Assembly (NCBI RefSeq): GCF_004336745.1
Contig: NZ_SJXD01000011.1
Location: 1 to 64,000 of the forward strand
Origin: Roseococcus sp. SYP-B2431
Lineage (GTDB): Bacteria > Pseudomonadota > Alphaproteobacteria > Acetobacterales > Acetobacteraceae
DNA: 64,000 nt
Direction: 5' to 3'
Shown here: positions 26,845 through 35,206 of the stretch, one piece after another
Numbering within the stretch: the first letter of the stretch is position 1
How the letters are laid out: every line of letters begins with the position of its first letter
Notes under the pieces: generated by a model
Database searches by the model: none
Told to the model about the DNA's origin: nothing
Seen by the model: the letters and a program-made list of their open reading frames with translations, nothing else
Translations under genes and position numbers: made by a program

Positions 26845-27800
26845 CCGACCTGCCGATATCCATCGATATCCACGAGGAAGGCCCGCGCGAGGGCTTCCAG
26901 ATCGAGCCCGGCCCCATCCCGACGGCGGAGAAGATCAGGCTCATCGAGGCGCTGGCCGAGACCGGCCTTCACCACATCCAGGCCTGCTCCTTCGTCAATC
27001 CGCGGGTGGTGCCGGGCTGGGCCGATGCGGAAGCGACTATTGCGGGCTTCACGCCGAAGCCGGGCGTGCACTACACGGCGCTGTGGTTCAACGGCAACGG
27101 GCTGGAGCGGGCGCTGGCCTTCCGCGACAAGCTGCACATCACCGGCAGCATCTCGATCACCGCGTCCGAGGCCTTCACGCGCAAGAACCTCAACCGCAGC
27201 CATGCCGAGAACCTGGAGGCGATGCGCAAGCTGACCGCCACCCATATCTCGCACGGCGTGGCGGTGACGCGCATCGGCGTGCAGGCGGCCTTCGGCTGCA
27301 ACTACCAGGGGGACATCACGCCCGCGCAGGTGATCTCGACGCTGGAGGACGCCTTCGCCATCGCGCAGGAGTACGGCCAGCAGATCCAGCGCATCTCGCT
27401 GGCGGACACCATGGGCTGGGCCGCGCCGCAGCGCGTCGAGCGCGTGGTCGGCGAGGTCCGCAGCCGCTGGCCGGAGCAGAAGATCGGCCTGCACCTGCAC
27501 GACACGCGCGGTCTCGCGGTGGCGAACGCGCATGCGGGGCTGCGCATGGGCGTGGCGCAGTTCGACAGCACCGTCGGCGGGCTCGGCGGCTGTCCCTTCG
27601 CGGGCCAGAAGGGCGCGGCGGGGAACATCTGCACGGAGGAACTGGTGCTGCTCTGCGAGGAGATGGGCATCCACACGGGCGTGGACCTGGACCGGCTCAT
27701 CGAGGTCGGGCGCATGGCCGAGGAGATCGTGGGGCACGTGCTGCCGAGCGAGCTGATCCATGCCGGGAGCCTGGGCGCATTCCGCCGGCGGGCGGCCTGA
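26841..27800 (+). CDS. hydroxymethylglutaryl-CoA lyase family protein
   Basis: A 319-residue TIM-barrel lyase of the HMG-CoA lyase/DRE-TIM group, cleaving 3-hydroxy-3-methylacyl-CoA to acetyl-CoA plus a keto acid. The start region EGPREGFQIEPGP departs from the canonical R-D-G-L-Q-N-E of true HMG-CoA lyases. The metal-binding HLHDTRG and the signature GGLGGCPFAGQKGAAGN with its catalytic Cys are present. These divergent homologues usually sit beside class III CoA-transferases, as here, and may act on related acids. It is coupled to the CoA-transferase by an ATGA overlap and is convergent with pleD. Confidence 0.87.
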   Translation: MTDLPISIDIHEEGPREGFQIEPGPIPTAEKIRLIEALAETGLHHIQACSFVNPRVVPGWADAEATIAGFTPKPGVHYTALWFNGNGLERALAFRDKLHITGSISITASEAFTRKNLNRSHAENLEAMRKLTATHISHGVAVTRIGVQAAFGCNYQGDITPAQVISTLEDAFAIAQEYGQQIQRISLADTMGWAAPQRVERVVGEVRSRWPEQKIGLHLHDTRGLAVANAHAGLRMGVAQFDSTVGGLGGCPFAGQKGAAGNICTEELVLLCEEMGIHTGVDLDRLIEVGRMAEEIVGHVLPSELIHAGSLGAFRRRAA

Positions 27801-27822
27801 AGCGGAGCCCCAGGCCGTCTGT

Positions 27823-29190
27823 TCAGACCGCTGATTTGTCCAGCGCCGGATCGGCGAGATAGGCCCGGTTCCGGCCGTCGCGCTTGGCGCGGTACAGCGC
27901 CTCGTCCGCCGATCCGATCAGCCGCTCGGACGAGATCGCCGGTCCGCCCACGGCGACGCCGATGCTCACCGTGATCGGCACGACCACGTTCCCCGCCTGC
28001 ACCGGCTCCGCGGCGATCGCTTCGCGCAGGCGGTCGGCCACCGCGAGCGCATAGCCGCTCGGCGCGCCGGTCAGCACGGCCAGGAACTCCTCGCCGCCGT
28101 AGCGGGCCACCACATCGGCCGCGCGGAGCTGGATGCGCAGCCGCTCGGCCACGTCGCGCAGCGCTGCGTCGCCGACATTATGGCCGTGGGTGTCATTGAT
28201 GGCCTTGAACTTGTCGATGTCCACGAGCAGCACCGCGGCCTCCTCGGTGCGCAGCAGCCCGTCGAGGTGGCGGCGCACGTAGCGGCGGTTGCGCAGGCCG
28301 GTGAGCTGGTCCGTGACAGCCATCTCGAGCGACCGGTCCAGCTCCAGCCGCAGCCGCTCCTGATAGCGCCGGCGGCGGATCTGGTTGCGGGCGCGGGCGC
28401 GCAGCTCGTTGGGGTCGAGCGGACGGAAGGCGTGGTCGTTCGCGCCGAGGTCGAAGCCGCGCAGCACCTGCATCTTCTGGGCGGGATCGGCCAGCAGCAG
28501 CAGCGGCAGGTCGCGCGTGGCGTTCTGCGCGCGCAGGCGCGAGGCCAGCCGCAGCACCTCCATCGCATCCTCCGGCAGGGCGAGGAGGGCGAGGTCGTGA
28601 TCGCCCTTGGCCAGCTGGCGCTGGGCCTCGTCGATGCTGGAGACCGTGGCGACCACGATGGCGTCCGCCTCCAGCGCCTCGCGCACCTGCTGCACCTCTT
28701 CGGGCCGGTTGCCCATCACCAGGGCGCGGGCGCCGGCCACGGAGATCAGCGGATCGGGCTGGGATTCGATGCCGAGGTCCCGCGCCGTCTCGGAGCGCAG
28801 GCGCCAGGCGTCCTGCACCTGCTTCACGCGCAGGAGGGCGCGCAGCCGGGCGAAGAGCGTGGCATCGTCCACGGGCTTGGAGAGGAAGTCGTCGGCGCCC
28901 GCATCGAGTCCCCGGACGCGCTCGGTGCTGTCGGTCAGGGCGGTGACCATGACCACCGGGATATGCTGGGTCCGTGCGTCGGCCTTGAGCGCCCTGCACA
29001 CTTCGTAGCCATCCATTCCCGGCATCATGACATCCAGGAGAATGACGTCTGGCATTTGCGTGAAAGCTGTCGCGAGCGCTTCCGGCCCGCTGGAGGCCAG
29101 CAGCACTTCGTAATACTCGGCCTGTAGCTTGGCCTCGAGCAGGCGTAGATTGGCCGCGATGTCATCCACCGCGAGAATGCGGGCGGTCAT
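27823..29190 (-). CDS. pleD: PleD-type response regulator / diguanylate cyclase
   Basis: A 455-residue REC-REC-GGDEF protein that makes cyclic di-GMP. REC1 (residues 1-120) has the acidic pair VDD, the phospho-acceptor Asp in ILLDVMMPGMDG and the Lys of FLSKPVDD. REC2 (about 150-280) lacks a phosphorylatable Asp (LALLALPEDAMEV), as in Caulobacter PleD, where it serves as a dimerisation adaptor. The cyclase domain carries ARYGGEEFLAVL, with an RxxD inhibitory site (RAAD) five residues before it, so product inhibition is expected. The full-length match to PleD architecture supports the name; its partner kinase is not in the window. Confidence 0.93.
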   Translation of the reverse strand: MTARILAVDDIAANLRLLEAKLQAEYYEVLLASSGPEALATAFTQMPDVILLDVMMPGMDGYEVCRALKADARTQHIPVVMVTALTDSTERVRGLDAGADDFLSKPVDDATLFARLRALLRVKQVQDAWRLRSETARDLGIESQPDPLISVAGARALVMGNRPEEVQQVREALEADAIVVATVSSIDEAQRQLAKGDHDLALLALPEDAMEVLRLASRLRAQNATRDLPLLLLADPAQKMQVLRGFDLGANDHAFRPLDPNELRARARNQIRRRRYQERLRLELDRSLEMAVTDQLTGLRNRRYVRRHLDGLLRTEEAAVLLVDIDKFKAINDTHGHNVGDAALRDVAERLRIQLRAADVVARYGGEEFLAVLTGAPSGYALAVADRLREAIAAEPVQAGNVVVPITVSIGVAVGGPAISSERLIGSADEALYRAKRDGRNRAYLADPALDKSAV

Positions 29191-29240
29191 CGGACGGAGG
29201 TTCCTCTCAGGCCAGGCAAGGACGGCAACAGGAGCATCAC

Positions 29241-29834
29241 GTGTCTGAAATGACGTTCGATCGAGAAGGAGCGGCCAATAAAAGCCTCTTCTTCCGGCGC
29301 TGGTTGCGCAATCCCCTGCAGATGGGCTCCATCATCCCCTCCTCGCCCGCGCTCTGCCGCAGGATCGCGGCCGCCGTCGAACGGGGGCCGGACGAATACG
29401 TCCTCGAGCTGGGCGCCGGCACCGGCGTGATCTCCCGCGCGCTGCTCGCGGCCGGCGTCCCGGCGAACAGGCTCGTCGTGGTCGAGATCGTGCCCGAGAT
29501 GGCCGGCTTCCTGCGCGAGAGCCTGCCGGGCGTGAACGTGATCTGCGGCGACGCCTTCGACTTGAAGAACACCCTGCCCGCGCACATGCACGACCAGATC
29601 GGCACCGCGATCTGCGGCATCCCGCTGGTGCTGCTGCCCCTGGAGCGGCAGGCGGCCTTCCGCGATGCGGTCGAGGCGGTGGCGCCGGGGAAGGGCTACC
29701 TGCTCTACACCTATTGCGCGACCTCGCCGTTGCCGTACCGCAAGCTTGGGATGACCGGCCAGCGGCTCGCCTTCACGCTGGCGAACTTCCCGCCGGCGAG
29801 CGTCTGGCGCTACCGGCCGGCCGTCCGTCCCTGA
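29241..29834 (+). CDS. SAM-dependent methyltransferase, phospholipid N-methyltransferase-like
   Basis: A 197-residue class I methyltransferase resembling Rhodobacter-type PmtA, which methylates phosphatidylethanolamine towards phosphatidylcholine. The family-typical start is FFRRWLRNPLQMGSIIPSSP. SAM motif I is VLELGAGTGVISRALL, followed by VVVEIVPEMAGFLRE (ribose-binding acidic residue) and GDAFDL. The GTG at 29241 with AGGAG seven bases before it is chosen. It is divergent from pleD across 50 bases. Whether it methylates lipids or another amine cannot be decided from sequence alone. Confidence 0.8.
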   Translation: MSEMTFDREGAANKSLFFRRWLRNPLQMGSIIPSSPALCRRIAAAVERGPDEYVLELGAGTGVISRALLAAGVPANRLVVVEIVPEMAGFLRESLPGVNVICGDAFDLKNTLPAHMHDQIGTAICGIPLVLLPLERQAAFRDAVEAVAPGKGYLLYTYCATSPLPYRKLGMTGQRLAFTLANFPPASVWRYRPAVRP

Positions 29835-29927
29835 GCTCTGCGGTTCCGCGCCGATTGACATGCGATCGCAGATAGCATGACGGGCGGGCGCCGAGGAGGG
29901 GTTCTTCCCGATCGGCGCGATCGCCGC

Positions 29928-30563
29928 TCAGCTGGCGAGGGTGTATTCCACACCATCCTTTCCGACGAGCCTGGCCAGCAGGCGTCGGTGCGGGCCGTGG
30001 CGAACGGCGAGGGCCTCTCCGAGGCCGCGGTCGCGCAGGGCGAGGCGGAGCGCGTCGACCTCGGGATGCTCGGCCTCCAGCGCGACCAGGCGGAGCTGGC
30101 TGTCGTGCAGGCGCTTTCCCGCCCGCTCGCCCTTCCACTCGATCAGGCAGGGAATGAGGTTGTCCATGTCCTGCCGCTGCGGGGGCTGGGCGAAGCGCCA
30201 GGAGAGCTCGCCGCGATGCATCTCGCGGATCGTGCCGCCGCGCGGGCCGAGGCGCGACATGACCGCATCCATGGCGGTGGTGCGCGCGACCCAGGTCAGC
30301 AGCCGCGGGCCGGATTCGAGCATGGTGTGCGTCGCCGGGTCGTCGAGGTCGAAGAGGCGCGGATGGGCGGGCTCCGGCTGCGAGGGATCGGGCGCGATCA
30401 CCTCCAGGTAGCAGTCCGGGCCGAGGCCGAGCAGGAGGTTGTGCGTGCCCGCGCCGTCGTGCCTGCCGCCGGGCTGCGGCTTCACGCCCAACTCGCGCTC
30501 CACGAAGGCGGCGCCCTCCTCCAGGGTGCGGGCACCGATGACGATGTGGTCGATCTCGGCCAT
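29928..30563 (-). CDS. VOC-superfamily (glyoxalase-like) protein
   Basis: A 211-residue protein with a glyoxalase-like fold. The first beta-alpha-beta module is EIDHIVIGARTLEEGAAFVERELG, with a metal-candidate His (IDH), then HNLLLGLGPDCYLEVIAPDP, the pattern of the Glyoxalase_3 group. A second module spans roughly residues 95-150 (EMHRGELSWRFA). Members often have no known substrate. It stands alone, 93 bases from the convergent methyltransferase gene and 141 bases from the DUF1194 gene. Confidence 0.8.
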   Translation of the reverse strand: MAEIDHIVIGARTLEEGAAFVERELGVKPQPGGRHDGAGTHNLLLGLGPDCYLEVIAPDPSQPEPAHPRLFDLDDPATHTMLESGPRLLTWVARTTAMDAVMSRLGPRGGTIREMHRGELSWRFAQPPQRQDMDNLIPCLIEWKGERAGKRLHDSQLRLVALEAEHPEVDALRLALRDRGLGEALAVRHGPHRRLLARLVGKDGVEYTLAS

Positions 30564-30704
30564 GGCTCAGCGCGCCGCGGAGCGGCAGCAAGGGGAGGAT
30601 GGGCTACGGGGCGCCGGCATATGATGTTCCTCGATCGTGAGAAGGAACGATGATCCTGCCGCGTCGGTCCCGCAAGGAGAACCGCCGCGGCCGATCTGCC
30701 CGGA

Positions 30705-31448
30705 TCAGGCGAGGGCGCGTTCCACCCGCGGGCCGGGCGCGGGAACCGACGCCACCTCGCGGATGATCTTCCGCCGCACCGCCTGCTCGAAGCTCTCGAA
30801 GCCGTCGGCCACCATCAGGAAGGCGCCGGGGCCGCCGATGACGCGCTCCTGGTAGTACTCGTCAAGCGGCTGCATGGCCCCAAGCCCCGGAGGCGGCGGC
30901 GTGCGGTCCAGCACGGCCAGGCCGTTGACCACCACGCCCTGGTTCAGCAGCTCCTGCCGGGCAGAGCCGACCTCGCGGCCGGAGTTGTTGATGCCGTCGC
31001 CCGAGATGTCGATCACCCGGCGCGTGCCCTCGAAGCCCTGGCCGTAGAGGCCGGCGGCGAAGTCCATCGCGCCGGAGATCGAGGTGTAGAGATGCGTCCG
31101 CCGTGGCGCGGCGTCGATCGCCTGGGCGAAGCGCTCGGCGGAGTCGGGGCCGTCCAGCTTCATCCAGGGGATGAGGTGCTCCTGGATGTTCCAGTCGGAC
31201 CAGGTGAAGAAGGTACAGGCGATGGAGCCGACCGGCCCGCGCATCATCGCCTCGATAAGGCGCGGGTCGCGGAAGGCGGCGGCATAGCCGTCGAACTGCA
31301 TCTCCTGCTCCTCGGAATCCACCGAGCGGGACACGTCCACGGCGAGGACCAGCTCCACATCCACCGGCTCCATGGCCCTGGCGGCGCGGCGCCCCAGGAG
31401 GACGGCCGGTGCGGCGAGCGCCGCAGCGAGAATTTGACGACGATGCAT
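30705..31448 (-). CDS. exported DUF1194 / von Willebrand A-like protein
   Basis: A 247-residue exported protein. It has a twin-Arg-containing signal (HRRQILAAALAAPAVLLGRRAARA) and an A domain from about residue 30, with a MIDAS-type metal site DVSRSVDSEE, Thr in RRTHLYTSISGAMDF and Asp in RRVIDISGDGINNSGRE. This is the DUF1194 arrangement, thought to bind a divalent ion and protein partners in the periplasm. A GGGGG stretch precedes the start at 31448. A 9-mer ATAGGTATT, shared with two promoters near 63 kb, lies 82 bases upstream. Confidence 0.86.
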   Translation of the reverse strand: MHRRQILAAALAAPAVLLGRRAARAMEPVDVELVLAVDVSRSVDSEEQEMQFDGYAAAFRDPRLIEAMMRGPVGSIACTFFTWSDWNIQEHLIPWMKLDGPDSAERFAQAIDAAPRRTHLYTSISGAMDFAAGLYGQGFEGTRRVIDISGDGINNSGREVGSARQELLNQGVVVNGLAVLDRTPPPPGLGAMQPLDEYYQERVIGGPGAFLMVADGFESFEQAVRRKIIREVASVPAPGPRVERALA

Positions 31449-31529
31449 GCGAGCCCCCTTCGAACCAGGAGCCGTGCAGCGATTTCTCCCAAGTCCGTTC
31501 CGAATTTCCGTCCACATCGGACAGGGGTC

Positions 31530-31538
31530 AATACCTAT
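31530..31538 (-). promoter_or_regulatory. ATAGGTATT motif upstream of DUF1194 gene
   Basis: The 9-mer ATAGGTATT on the minus strand, 82 bases before the DUF1194 start. The identical word occurs in the two intergenic regions at 62749-62757 and 63823-63831, in the same orientation relative to the downstream gene. A shared operator or promoter element is inferred. Confidence 0.3.
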
Positions 31539-31571
31539 TTGCTGCAACGCAGCATGACTTGACAGGTTCTT

Positions 31572-31590
31572 CTGCCGAAATTTTCGGCAG
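31572..31590. terminator. 9-bp inverted repeat after DUF924 gene
   Basis: Perfect ctgccgaaa / tttcggcag repeat with a one-base loop, 43 bases past the DUF924 stop. A loop this tight would open by a pair or two in RNA. It may terminate the DUF924/dehydrogenase transcript or serve as an operator for the DUF1194 gene. Confidence 0.35.
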
Positions 31591-31632
31591 GTCGCGACCC
31601 ATTTCTGGTCTCGTCCCGAAGGGATCGGCCTG

Positions 31633-32211
31633 TCAGAAGCCCGCGCCGGGCTGGGCGAGGTAGGCCTGCTCGGCCAGCGTGCTGTCCCGGCCTAGGACGG
31701 CGTTGCGATGGGGGAAGCGGCCGAAGCGGCGGATGACGTGCCAGTGCCGCCAGGCATAGTCGATGGTGCCGCCGGGCCGGGCGCTCTGGGGGACATCGCG
31801 CAGCCCCTCGAAGGCCGCGACCGACTCGTTCTGGGCCGCCATCGACTCCGCGTGCTCGAGGGGGAGGTAGAGGAAGCCCCGCTCGACGGGCGTCAGGTCG
31901 AGATCCAGGCGCTCGCGGATTACGCGCCGTGCCAGGACGAGGGCCTGCGGATCGCTGGCGAAGGCCTCGGGCGAGCCGCGGAACAGGTTCCGCGGGAACT
32001 GGTCGAGCAGGATCGCCAGGGCGAGGGCGCCCTCGGGCGTGTCGGCCCATGAGTTAAAGCGGCCTTCCCGGGCAGGGATGACGAGCCCGCCGAAACGGGC
32101 GCGGATTTCCGCGTCGAAGGCGTCGTCGCGCCTGAACCAGAGCTCTCGATAGCCGTCCCGCCCGTCGCGGAACCAGAAATCCAGGATGTCGCGGATCAGG
32201 TCTTGTTCCAT
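31633..32211 (-). CDS. DUF924 family protein
   Basis: A 192-residue alpha-helical protein of the DUF924 family, of unknown function. Conserved features are DILDFWF near the N-terminus, the segment LALAILLDQFPRNLFRGSPEAFASD, FLYLPLEHAES, and HWHVIRRFGRFPHRNAVLGR. No catalytic activity has been assigned from these. The ATG at 32211 overlaps the stop of the large dehydrogenase gene (TGATG); a GTG one codon upstream is also possible. Translational coupling to the dehydrogenase suggests they work in the same condition. Confidence 0.88.
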   Translation of the reverse strand: MEQDLIRDILDFWFRDGRDGYRELWFRRDDAFDAEIRARFGGLVIPAREGRFNSWADTPEGALALAILLDQFPRNLFRGSPEAFASDPQALVLARRVIRERLDLDLTPVERGFLYLPLEHAESMAAQNESVAAFEGLRDVPQSARPGGTIDYAWRHWHVIRRFGRFPHRNAVLGRDSTLAEQAYLAQPGAGF

Positions 32212-35081
32212 CACAGGGCGCGGTCCAGCACGCGGATGGAATGCACGGCCTCGCGGCCGGCGAGGTCCTGGATCTGGTGGCGGCAGGAGGTGCCGTCGGC
32301 CACGACGACATCATCCGCCCCAGCGGCCCGCACCGCCGGCAGCAGGGACAGCTCCGCCATGGCGACGGACGTCTCGAAGTTCCTGGCCTCGTAGCCGAAG
32401 GCGCCGGCCATGCCGCAGCAGCTCGACGGGATCGGCTTCACCTCCATCCCCGGCACGCGCTGCAGCGCCTTCACCGCGGCGGGGAAGGCACCGAAGGCCT
32501 TCTGGTGGCAATGGCCGTGGATATGGGCCGTGCCGGCAACGGGCTTCAGCGTGGGCAGCGCCTCCTTCGCCTCCAGGAACTCGGTCGCCAGGAAGGCGCG
32601 CTTCGCCAGGGCTTCCGCCGCCGGGCCGGGCAGGAGCGAGGGGAACTCGTCGCGCAGGGTCATGAGGCAGGAGGGCTCCAGCCCAAGCACCGGCGCCTCG
32701 GATTTCGACAGAGCCTCCAAGGTGCGCCGCGCCTCGGCGCGGGCCTCCTCCACCATGCCGGCCGCCAGATAGGTGCGGCCGCAGCAAAGGGGGCGGCCCT
32801 CGGCCTTGGGCGCGGTGACCCGATAGCCGGAGGCGGCCAGCACGCGCACCGCGGCGCGGAGGTTCTCCGGCTCGAAATAGCGGTTGAAGGTGTCGCCGAA
32901 GAGGATGACCTCGCCCTTCCAGCCGTCGCTGCGCGCCTCCTCGTCACGGAAGACGTCGCGGCGGAAGCGCGGCAGGCTGCGCTTCGCGGAGAGGCCGAGG
33001 AAGCGCTCGGACAGCTTCTGCAGCAGCGGCACGCTGTCGCGCATGTTCGCGAGCCAGGGGGCGAAGCGGGCGTAGCGCGCGAGCATGGGCAGCGCGGCCA
33101 CCAGCCGGTCCTTCAGCGGTACGCCGTGCCTGGCGTTGCGCGCGGCGAGATGCTCGATCTTCATCTTCGCCATGTCCACGCCGGTCGGGCATTCGCGCTT
33201 GCAGCCCTTGCAGGAGACGCAGAGCGACATCGCCTCACCCACCTGCTCACTTGCCAGCGCATCGGGCCCGAGCTGGCCGGTCAGCGCGAGGCGCAGCGTG
33301 TTGGCGCGGCCGCGGGTGAGGTGCTGCTCATCGCGCGTCACGCGATAGCTGGGGCACATCACATTGGCGTCGAATTTCCGGCAGGTGCCGTTGTTGTTGC
33401 ACATCTCGACGGCGCCGAGAAAACCGCCCTGCGACCCCGGCCAGGCGGACCAGTCGAGCACGGGCTTCACCCCCGCATCCGCCGCGTATTCCGGCGCGTA
33501 GCGGAACAGCGTCCGGTCATCCATCTTCGGCGGCCGCACGACGCGGCCGGGATTGAGCAGCGCCTTGGGGTCGAACTCGTCCTTCACCGCCTCGAAGGCG
33601 CGGGCGATCTTCGCGCCGAACATGGGCTCGTTGAATTCAGAGCGGACGATGCCGTCGCCATGCTCGCCGGAATGCGAACCCTTGTACTCCCGCACCAGCG
33701 CGAAGCATTTTTCGGCGATCTCGCGCATCTTCCGCACGTCCTCGCCGTCCTTCATGTTCAGGACGGGACGGACATGCAGGCAGCCGACGCTGGCATGGGC
33801 GTACCAGGTGCCCTTGGTGCCGTATTCGGCGAAGACGTCGTTCAGCCGCTCCGTATAGTCGGCGAGATCGTCGAGGCCGACCGCGCAGTCCTCGATGAAG
33901 GAGACCGGTTTCCCGTCGCCCTTCATGGACATCATGATGTTGAGACCGGCCTCGCGCACCTCGGCGATCGCGGCCTGGAAGCCGCCATCCACCGCGCGCA
34001 CCACCTGCCCCGGCAGGCCGAGATCGCCCATCATCTCCTCGAGCCGTTCGAGCTGCTGCAGCAGCGGGCCGTCCTCCTGCCCGTGGAACTCGACGATGAG
34101 CAGGCTGTCCGGCTCGCCGATCACCATCTGGTCGATGGTCGCGCGGTAGATCGGGATGGAGCGGCCGAGGTCGATCATCGTCCGATCGACCAGTTCGACC
34201 GCTTCGGGATCCAGCGTGACGAGGTGGCGCGACGCCTCCATCGCGCGGCGGAACGTCGGAAACTGGCAGATGCCGACGACCTTACGCGGCTTGATCGGCC
34301 AGAGCTTCAGGTCGAGCGCGGCTGAGAAGGCCAGCGTGCCCTCGGAGCCCACCAGCAGGCGGGAGAGATTGCCGCGACCGTTCGCGCGCGCATCCGGCGT
34401 CAGCGCGTCGAGGTTGTAGCCGCCCACGCGCCGAAGCTGGTGCGGGAATTTCTCCGCGATCTCGGCGGCCTCGCGCTCGCCCAGCGCGTGCAGCCGCGCG
34501 ACCAGATCCGTGTTCGGCGCGCCCTCGCCGAAGATGTGGCGCGAGCCGTCGGCCAGGATCGCGTCGATGGCGCGGACATTGTCGGCCATCAGCCCGTAGC
34601 GGATCGACTTGCCGCCGCAGGAATTGTTCCCCGCCATGCCGCCGATGGTGCAGCGCTGCCAGGTGCTGGGATCGACCGGGAAGAATTTTCCCGTGCTCTT
34701 GATCGTTTCGTTCAAGGCTCCGAGCGTGATGCCAGGCTCCACGCGGGCCGTGTCGCCCTCCACGCGGATCACCCGGCGCAGGTATTTCGAGCAGTCCAGC
34801 ACCAGCGCGCGGTTCACCGTCTGGCCGCACTGGCTGGTGCCGCCGCCGCGCGCGAGGATGGGGATGCCCTCCTCGCGGCAGATCGCCATGGCGGCCTCGA
34901 CATCGGCGGCGGTCTTGGGGATTAGCACGCCGACCGGCTCGATCTGGTAGATGCTGGCATCCGTCGCGTAGCGGCCGCGATCGGGCGCAGAGAACAGCAC
35001 CTCCCCCTCCGTCTCGCGCGACAGGCGCTCGGCCAGGCGGGAATCACCGATTTTGGTCTTGGGAATCGTGATGGCGTTCAT
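32211..35081 (-). CDS. fused FAD-linked D-2-hydroxyacid dehydrogenase with Fe-S/CCG domain (YdiJ-like)
   Basis: A 956-residue cytoplasmic flavoprotein. Residues about 40-260 form the FAD-binding PCMH domain (GVLIPKTAADVEAA, ARGGGTSQCGQTVN, NNSCGGKSIRYG, VGSEGTLAF). The FAD-oxidase C domain continues to about 530 (HSGEHGDGIVRSEF). A ferredoxin-type region has two Cys clusters (VEMCNNNGTCRKF and CVSCKGCKRECPTG). The C-terminus carries CCG-type motifs (PLCCGRTYLAAG, HGHCHQKAFG, SSCCGMAGAFG). The order matches E. coli YdiJ, a D-2-hydroxyglutarate dehydrogenase, while D-lactate or glycolate remain possible. It is divergent from a glyoxylate-processing gene set, which makes glycolate-type substrates worth testing. 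Confidence 0.9.
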   Translation of the reverse strand: MNAITIPKTKIGDSRLAERLSRETEGEVLFSAPDRGRYATDASIYQIEPVGVLIPKTAADVEAAMAICREEGIPILARGGGTSQCGQTVNRALVLDCSKYLRRVIRVEGDTARVEPGITLGALNETIKSTGKFFPVDPSTWQRCTIGGMAGNNSCGGKSIRYGLMADNVRAIDAILADGSRHIFGEGAPNTDLVARLHALGEREAAEIAEKFPHQLRRVGGYNLDALTPDARANGRGNLSRLLVGSEGTLAFSAALDLKLWPIKPRKVVGICQFPTFRRAMEASRHLVTLDPEAVELVDRTMIDLGRSIPIYRATIDQMVIGEPDSLLIVEFHGQEDGPLLQQLERLEEMMGDLGLPGQVVRAVDGGFQAAIAEVREAGLNIMMSMKGDGKPVSFIEDCAVGLDDLADYTERLNDVFAEYGTKGTWYAHASVGCLHVRPVLNMKDGEDVRKMREIAEKCFALVREYKGSHSGEHGDGIVRSEFNEPMFGAKIARAFEAVKDEFDPKALLNPGRVVRPPKMDDRTLFRYAPEYAADAGVKPVLDWSAWPGSQGGFLGAVEMCNNNGTCRKFDANVMCPSYRVTRDEQHLTRGRANTLRLALTGQLGPDALASEQVGEAMSLCVSCKGCKRECPTGVDMAKMKIEHLAARNARHGVPLKDRLVAALPMLARYARFAPWLANMRDSVPLLQKLSERFLGLSAKRSLPRFRRDVFRDEEARSDGWKGEVILFGDTFNRYFEPENLRAAVRVLAASGYRVTAPKAEGRPLCCGRTYLAAGMVEEARAEARRTLEALSKSEAPVLGLEPSCLMTLRDEFPSLLPGPAAEALAKRAFLATEFLEAKEALPTLKPVAGTAHIHGHCHQKAFGAFPAAVKALQRVPGMEVKPIPSSCCGMAGAFGYEARNFETSVAMAELSLLPAVRAAGADDVVVADGTSCRHQIQDLAGREAVHSIRVLDRAL

Positions 35082-35206
35082 GCCGCTATCTATCCCCAGA
35101 ACGCCGCGCCGTCAGATGGATAATCCTCATGAAGCGCACGAGCCGAACTCATTGGCACAGCCACCCCGATCCGGGCATAGGACAGCCAGCAAGAGGATCA
35201 CGCCCC

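Noticed and set aside
30650-30766. Very basic 38-residue plus-strand ORF with an AAGGA site before the ATG
   Set aside because: It overlaps the 3' end of the DUF1194 gene and reads as Arg-rich noise typical of GC-rich antisense frames.
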